From: an uncultured Prevotella sp.
GTDB lineage: Bacteria; Bacteroidota; Bacteroidia; Bacteroidales; Bacteroidaceae
DNA: 64,000 nucleotides
Direction: 5' to 3'
NCBI GenBank assembly: GCA_944321295.1
Contig: CALUKU010000006.1
Span: forward strand, 30,249-94,248
In this document: in pieces, positions 60,616 through 64,000 of the stretch
Position numbering within the stretch: the first letter of the stretch is position 1
Layout: each line of letters begins with the position of its first letter
Notes under the pieces: model-generated
What the model saw: the letters and a program-made list of their open reading frames with translations, nothing else
What the model was told of the DNA's origin: nothing
Database searches by the model: none
Made by a program: the position numbers and the translations under genes

Positions 60616-62943
60616 TTACAATCGGTTCTTCTGCCCCTCTCCGGCGCCCGTTCCCTTGTATTTGTTGCTACCTACGTTGAACTTGTAGCGTACGGTAAGG
60701 TTTATGTTGCGCAACGCTTTCGACTCGTAGATAGACTCGCGCATTGCCCCGTAGTACTTAACATTGCTGTACTTGCCTGTCTTGAACAGGTCGGCTACGT
60801 AAAAAGAAACCGACAGTTTGTCCTTCATGAACGACTTGTAGAGCGACAAGTCGGCGCGGAACGACGGCTTGCGCATGTAGGCGTTAATGTCTGAGCCGGT
60901 CGTCGTGCAGCGCATGTTCAGCGAAATCTCACACCACTTAGTCACGACGGTGTTGTCAAAGCGGAACGTAGCAAATGGATTGTCCAACGGATTGTGGCCG
61001 TGTACGGCCATCTTGAACCACTGCTTCTGCATCCCGAGCATGAGCGAAGGATGCCATATGCCGAACGTGGGGCGCAGGTTGAGCGAAACGTATACGTTGT
61101 CGCAGGCCTTGCCGTTTACCAAAGTGAACAACGCCACGGCAGGGTCGTCCTTATAAGTCTCACCGTGTTCCAGGAGAGGGTCTATGATATGGGAATAGAC
61201 TGCGCTGAACATCAGCCACTTATACGAGGCCGCAAAGTTGACGTTGTGCGACTTCGTGGGCCGCAGAAAGGGGTTTCCGCCCTCATAGGTATAGCGGTTG
61301 TCATAGTTTATGTTGCTGCGAAGCTGGTCATACGAGGGGCGGCGTATGTCGGCCGAATAGCCTAACTGAAGGCCTACCTTGCCAAGCATGGCAGAGAAGG
61401 CGACCGACGGAAACCAGTCGCCATACGTGCGGCTCTGCTCCGCCATGCGCTTGCCGTCCTCGTAATAGTCGAAGTCTACGTTCTCATAACGCAGCCCCAC
61501 TTGCGCCGCCACGGGGCCTAACTGACGGCCGTACTCTACGAACGCCGTGGCAAGCCCCTCCTCCGTGCGGCTGCGGTCATCGTCTATTATGCCCTTGGGC
61601 AGCACCGTATATACAGACTTACGTACCGAGTAAGAATATTCGCCGCCGAAAGACAGCTCGCCGCCGAAGAGCGGAGCCGTAAAGACGAGCTTCGAGGCGA
61701 CGAGGTTGCTGCGCGGAGTGTTGCTCGTCGTAACATCGTTGTGCTCAGTGGGTTGCCCCGTTTCCGTATAATCCTCGACGGTGTTCATTGTCGAGTTCGA
61801 CTTCGTGTACATCCAGTCCGTATTGAAATCTATGCTCCACCGGCCTATCTTGCTCGTATAATAGGCGTTGCCCTGCAGCGTGGTAGCCTGCACAGAGGCG
61901 GTATAATCACTGCGGAGCTGCTCGGTGAGCGTGCCGTCCTGCGTGAGCGTAGACTCAATCCATCCGCCCGGCTTGTTCCACGGCTGGCGGCTGTAGCTTG
62001 CGCTTACGCCGACTGAATGGTCTTGGTTGAACATATAGCTTACGGCTAAGCGGGCGTACAGGTTTTCTTCCTTATACACCTGGTCGATTTCGCTGCGCTG
62101 CCGCCAGGTGTCCTCCAGATGCGTCACTTGCTCAATGGTCTTCGGGTCGGGGCTGGCCCATTTGTTGGCGCGGAGCGTCGCGCCGACGTCAAGTCCGCCC
62201 GCACGGTAGTTCATGTTGAGGTTGTCTTCGCCCACGAGATAGCCGTAATCGTTAAGCTCTCCGAAGAGGCGGTTGTCAAGGCTGAAGCCGTCGCCGACGG
62301 CCTTCTTCGTGCGTATGCGTATGACTGACGTCACGCTGGCGTCGTAACGCGCGCCGGGGTTGGTTATTACCTCCACGTCGCGTATGTTGTCAGGGTTAAG
62401 GCGGTCAAGCTCCGACTTGTCCCTCACCTTGCGGCCGTTGACGTAAAGCTCGGGCGTACCACGCCCGAACACCTCTATTTCGCCGTTTCCGGCCGAAACG
62501 TTGGGTATGCGGTCGAGCAGGCGCTCCATGGTTCCGACGTGCTCGAGTATCGTTCCGCCGACGTCCGTTATCATGCCCTCGCCCTTAAGGCGCGTCTTGG
62601 GCAGGTCGCTCTTTACGACAATCTCGCCCAGCACCTGCGCCACCGAGGCCATGCTCACCGTGCCCATGTCGCTGCGACGGTCGGCGTAAAGCGTCTTGTA
62701 GCCGAGCGAAGAGAACCTTAAGAGGCGTCCCTCGCCCTTGGTGTCGAGGGTGAACGTGCCGTCGTCACGGGTCATCACGCCGGCAACGAAGGCCGAGTCG
62801 GGCAGCGAGAGAGCCACCACATTAGTGTAAGGCAGGGGCCGGCCGTCGTCGCCGACGACACGCCCCGTCACCGTTTGTGCCGCTGCCGAGTGCGCCAAGA
62901 GCGCGCAGCAGCACATGGCTGAGAGTCTGGTAAATGTATTCAT
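60616..62943 (-). CDS. TonB-dependent receptor-like outer-membrane protein
   Basis: This large outer-membrane protein has 775 residues from the ATG at 62943 (another ATG is 9 bp upstream). It has a signal peptide (MNTFTRLSAMCCCALLAHSAAAQ), a carboxypeptidase-regulatory-like domain (VTGRVVGDDGRPLPYTNVVAL, about 25-105), a plug (about 115-220 with LDRIPNVSAGNGEIEVFGRG and NPGARYDASVTSVIRI) and a C-terminal barrel of the OMP_b-brl_3 type. No SusD-like partner is adjacent, so the substrate is unknown. Confidence 0.9.
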   Translation of the reverse strand: MNTFTRLSAMCCCALLAHSAAAQTVTGRVVGDDGRPLPYTNVVALSLPDSAFVAGVMTRDDGTFTLDTKGEGRLLRFSSLGYKTLYADRRSDMGTVSMASVAQVLGEIVVKSDLPKTRLKGEGMITDVGGTILEHVGTMERLLDRIPNVSAGNGEIEVFGRGTPELYVNGRKVRDKSELDRLNPDNIRDVEVITNPGARYDASVTSVIRIRTKKAVGDGFSLDNRLFGELNDYGYLVGEDNLNMNYRAGGLDVGATLRANKWASPDPKTIEQVTHLEDTWRQRSEIDQVYKEENLYARLAVSYMFNQDHSVGVSASYSRQPWNKPGGWIESTLTQDGTLTEQLRSDYTASVQATTLQGNAYYTSKIGRWSIDFNTDWMYTKSNSTMNTVEDYTETGQPTEHNDVTTSNTPRSNLVASKLVFTAPLFGGELSFGGEYSYSVRKSVYTVLPKGIIDDDRSRTEEGLATAFVEYGRQLGPVAAQVGLRYENVDFDYYEDGKRMAEQSRTYGDWFPSVAFSAMLGKVGLQLGYSADIRRPSYDQLRSNINYDNRYTYEGGNPFLRPTKSHNVNFAASYKWLMFSAVYSHIIDPLLEHGETYKDDPAVALFTLVNGKACDNVYVSLNLRPTFGIWHPSLMLGMQKQWFKMAVHGHNPLDNPFATFRFDNTVVTKWCEISLNMRCTTTGSDINAYMRKPSFRADLSLYKSFMKDKLSVSFYVADLFKTGKYSNVKYYGAMRESIYESKALRNINLTVRYKFNVGSNKYKGTGAGEGQKNRL

Positions 62944-62952
62944 ATATGTCAT

Positions 62953-63270
62953 TTGTTGTGATGTTTCTTATTTTTCGGACGTAAATTGCAGTGAAATCGT
63001 CACAGCCTTAAAGCATATTTCTGCACCTACACATTCGCAACAGCCGTGCCAAAGTCGCCAAACAGCTGACAACCAACGATTTACGACAAAGCCATACTCG
63101 CCCGACCGTCTAAAAATTAGACAATGGTGACAATTTATTAGACAACCGAACGACGTTGTTCTGTCGGATTTGCAGATCTTACGAAACATGTTACCAACGG
63201 CCCGACTTGCAGCAGTAAATGAACGGTATGAACTTTTATAACCATCCACCCGACTGCGGATGCACCTCAT
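62953..63270. other. Intergenic region upstream of the outer-membrane receptor
   Basis: About 300 bp with no supportable gene. The receptor promoter should lie here, but I find no clear TAnnTTTG box on the minus strand. A few short palindromes are seen, none striking. The region leads into the 22-bp-period array. Confidence 0.4.
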
Positions 63271-63358
63271 CGGCCGTCTTTTAGCTTCCAAAAGGCGACC
63301 TTTTGCAGCCTAAAAGGCCATCAATCGCACGCTAAAAGACGGCCTTTTGTAAGGCCAT
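63271..63358. repeat. 22-bp-period palindrome array, four units, before the acetyltransferase
   Basis: Units start at 63271, 63293, 63315 and 63337, with cores CGGCCGTCTTTTA, AGGCGACCTTTTG, AGGCCATCAATCG and AGACGGCCTTTTG. Unit one with its flank (GGCCGTCTTTTAGC) is the exact complement of GCTAAAAGACGGCC in unit four. The box ATGATTGCCAATGAGTTAC follows. Confidence 0.85.
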
Positions 63359-63538
63359 GATTGCCAATGAGTTACACGTCGGTATCAGCATAGCGCCCCA
63401 ACGTCCCGTTTTCAACAATGCTAAGGTAAGAACATCACGTTTTATATGCAACAAGAAAAACGACATTTCACCGTTTACCCCCCCCGAAAATTTAACATAA
63501 ATCAACACTTAGCGGCAACCATTTCCCCCATAATCACC

Positions 63539-63546
63539 TATATTTG
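63539..63546 (+). promoter_or_regulatory. Putative -7 box for the sugar O-acetyltransferase
   Basis: TATATTTG matches TAnnTTTG, 88 bp upstream of the start. The -33 box is not clear. A run of eight C residues lies about 55 bp further upstream (63478-63485). Confidence 0.45.
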
Positions 63547-63634
63547 CATTATCAAAAGCCTTGCACGTAACCATGAATTTCAATTCTCAATCATCCATTC
63601 GCTGATTAAAAGCAATGATAATCATCAACTGAAA

Positions 63635-64000
63635 ATGAAGACCGAACTTGAAAAATGCCTCGCCGGAGAGCCTTTCTTCGGTGGCGACCCGGAAATCGCC
63701 GAGATTGCGGCGAAGGCCAAACGCCTGACGCGAGAGCTTAACGAAACAGCCTATACGGACATAGACAGGAAGCGCGACATCATGCGCCAATTGTTCGGCC
63801 GCGTGGGGCGGCGCGTGCATATAGACGTCGACTTCCACTGCGAGTACGGCCGCCACATCCTCATAGGCGACCGCGTAATAATCAACATGAACTGCACCTT
63901 CGTTGACAACAACATCATCGAAATAGGCAACGACGTGCTCATAGCCTCAAACGTGCAGATTTACACCGCCACGCACTCCACCCGCTACGCCGAACGGATG
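63635..64000 (+). CDS. Sugar O-acetyltransferase (maltose/galactoside type), 3' end outside the window
   Basis: The frame from the ATG at 63635 runs open to the window edge for 122 codons. The product begins MKTELEKCLAGEPFFGGDPE and carries the Mac-type N-terminal helices (LTRELNETAYTDIDRKRDIM), then hexapeptide-repeat turns (IDVDFHCEYGRHILIGDRV, INMNCTFVDNNIIEIGNDVL) and the start of the active-site region QIYTATHSTRYAER with the catalytic His. It transfers acetyl from acetyl-CoA to sugars. Full-length relatives are about 185-200 residues. Confidence 0.93.
   Translation, partial: MKTELEKCLAGEPFFGGDPEIAEIAAKAKRLTRELNETAYTDIDRKRDIMRQLFGRVGRRVHIDVDFHCEYGRHILIGDRVIINMNCTFVDNNIIEIGNDVLIASNVQIYTATHSTRYAERM

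Noticed and set aside
16364-63358. The 22-bp arrays as CRISPR arrays
   Set aside because: Variable parts are only about 5-9 bases, units are palindromic and imperfect, and no cas genes are present.
63478-63485. Run of eight C residues as a phase-variation tract
   Set aside because: It lies about 55 bp upstream of the -7 box, outside the promoter spacer and outside coding sequence, so a switching role is not supported.
63572-63604. Short frame before the acetyltransferase as a leader peptide
   Set aside because: Ten codons without a biased amino acid run, and no terminator follows.
1-64000. tRNA, rRNA, integrase or prophage signs
   Set aside because: None seen on either strand; all large frames are ordinary chromosomal genes.

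Overview
The window is a chromosomal segment of a Bacteroidota bacterium, most likely a Bacteroidales member close to Prevotellaceae. The main grounds are -7 boxes of the TAnnTTTG type (several with TTTG about 19-20 bp upstream), few Shine-Dalgarno sites, a VorB-type 2-oxoacid:ferredoxin oxidoreductase, an FldA/DUF2023 pair, an OMP_b-brl_3-type outer-membrane receptor and a possible type IX-secretion tail. It is mostly housekeeping DNA of moderately high GC. I see no rRNA, tRNA, CRISPR array, transposase or prophage.

Layout. 0.2-7.4 kb: a complete glycine-cleavage module on the minus strand (lplA, gcvT, gcvH, gcvPA, gcvPB, lpdA). 7.6-9.3 kb: HIT protein, trmD and a DUF805 membrane protein. 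9.4-16 kb: recQ, recJ, a C1-type peptidase and an aminopeptidase P, then a decayed patatin-like gene start. 16.5-18.7 kb: acyl-ACP thioesterase and an OmpA-family protein. 19.6-23.2 kb: cobalamin nucleotide-loop assembly (cobU, cobT, cobS, cobC) plus a nucleotidyltransferase-like protein. 23.3-28.6 kb: a probable ffh-folD-TPR-vor operon. 29.2-31.8 kb: a copper module of an HMA-AraC regulator and a CopA ATPase that appears to lack its nucleotide-binding domain. 34.3-38.5 kb: aromatic amino-acid operon (pheA, aminotransferase, DAHP synthase/chorismate mutase, tyrA) behind a Phe/Tyr-rich leader peptide and terminator. 38.7-41.3 kb: two nucleases and a rhodanese. 41.4-45 kb: SDR, wecB, SPFH and NfeD proteins. 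45.4-48 kb: tandem porin paralogs, one frameshifted. 48.4-50 kb: DUF2023, flavodoxin and a small secreted protein. 51.2-55.7 kb: SlyD-like isomerase, aroC, a possible small RNA, pyrD, pyrK and an XRE regulator. 56.4-64 kb: holA, a restriction-like domain protein, a TerB/DnaJ protein, a DprA-like protein, an outer-membrane receptor and the start of a sugar O-acetyltransferase.

The unusual content is intergenic. Three repeat families recur. (1) Ten short arrays of usually four imperfect palindromes at exactly 22-bp spacing, often next to a box resembling TTGATAATCAACGCATTAC. (2) About eighteen low-complexity 'word' repeats, usually folded as long inverted repeats, which nearly always begin or end within a few bases of a stop codon; the word differs from locus to locus. 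(3) Elements of 180-280 bp with related ends (TTATACCGAATTCACGTTAA) but two different inverted-repeat cores. With the pheA attenuator and the domain-deleted CopA, these are the parts most worth following up.
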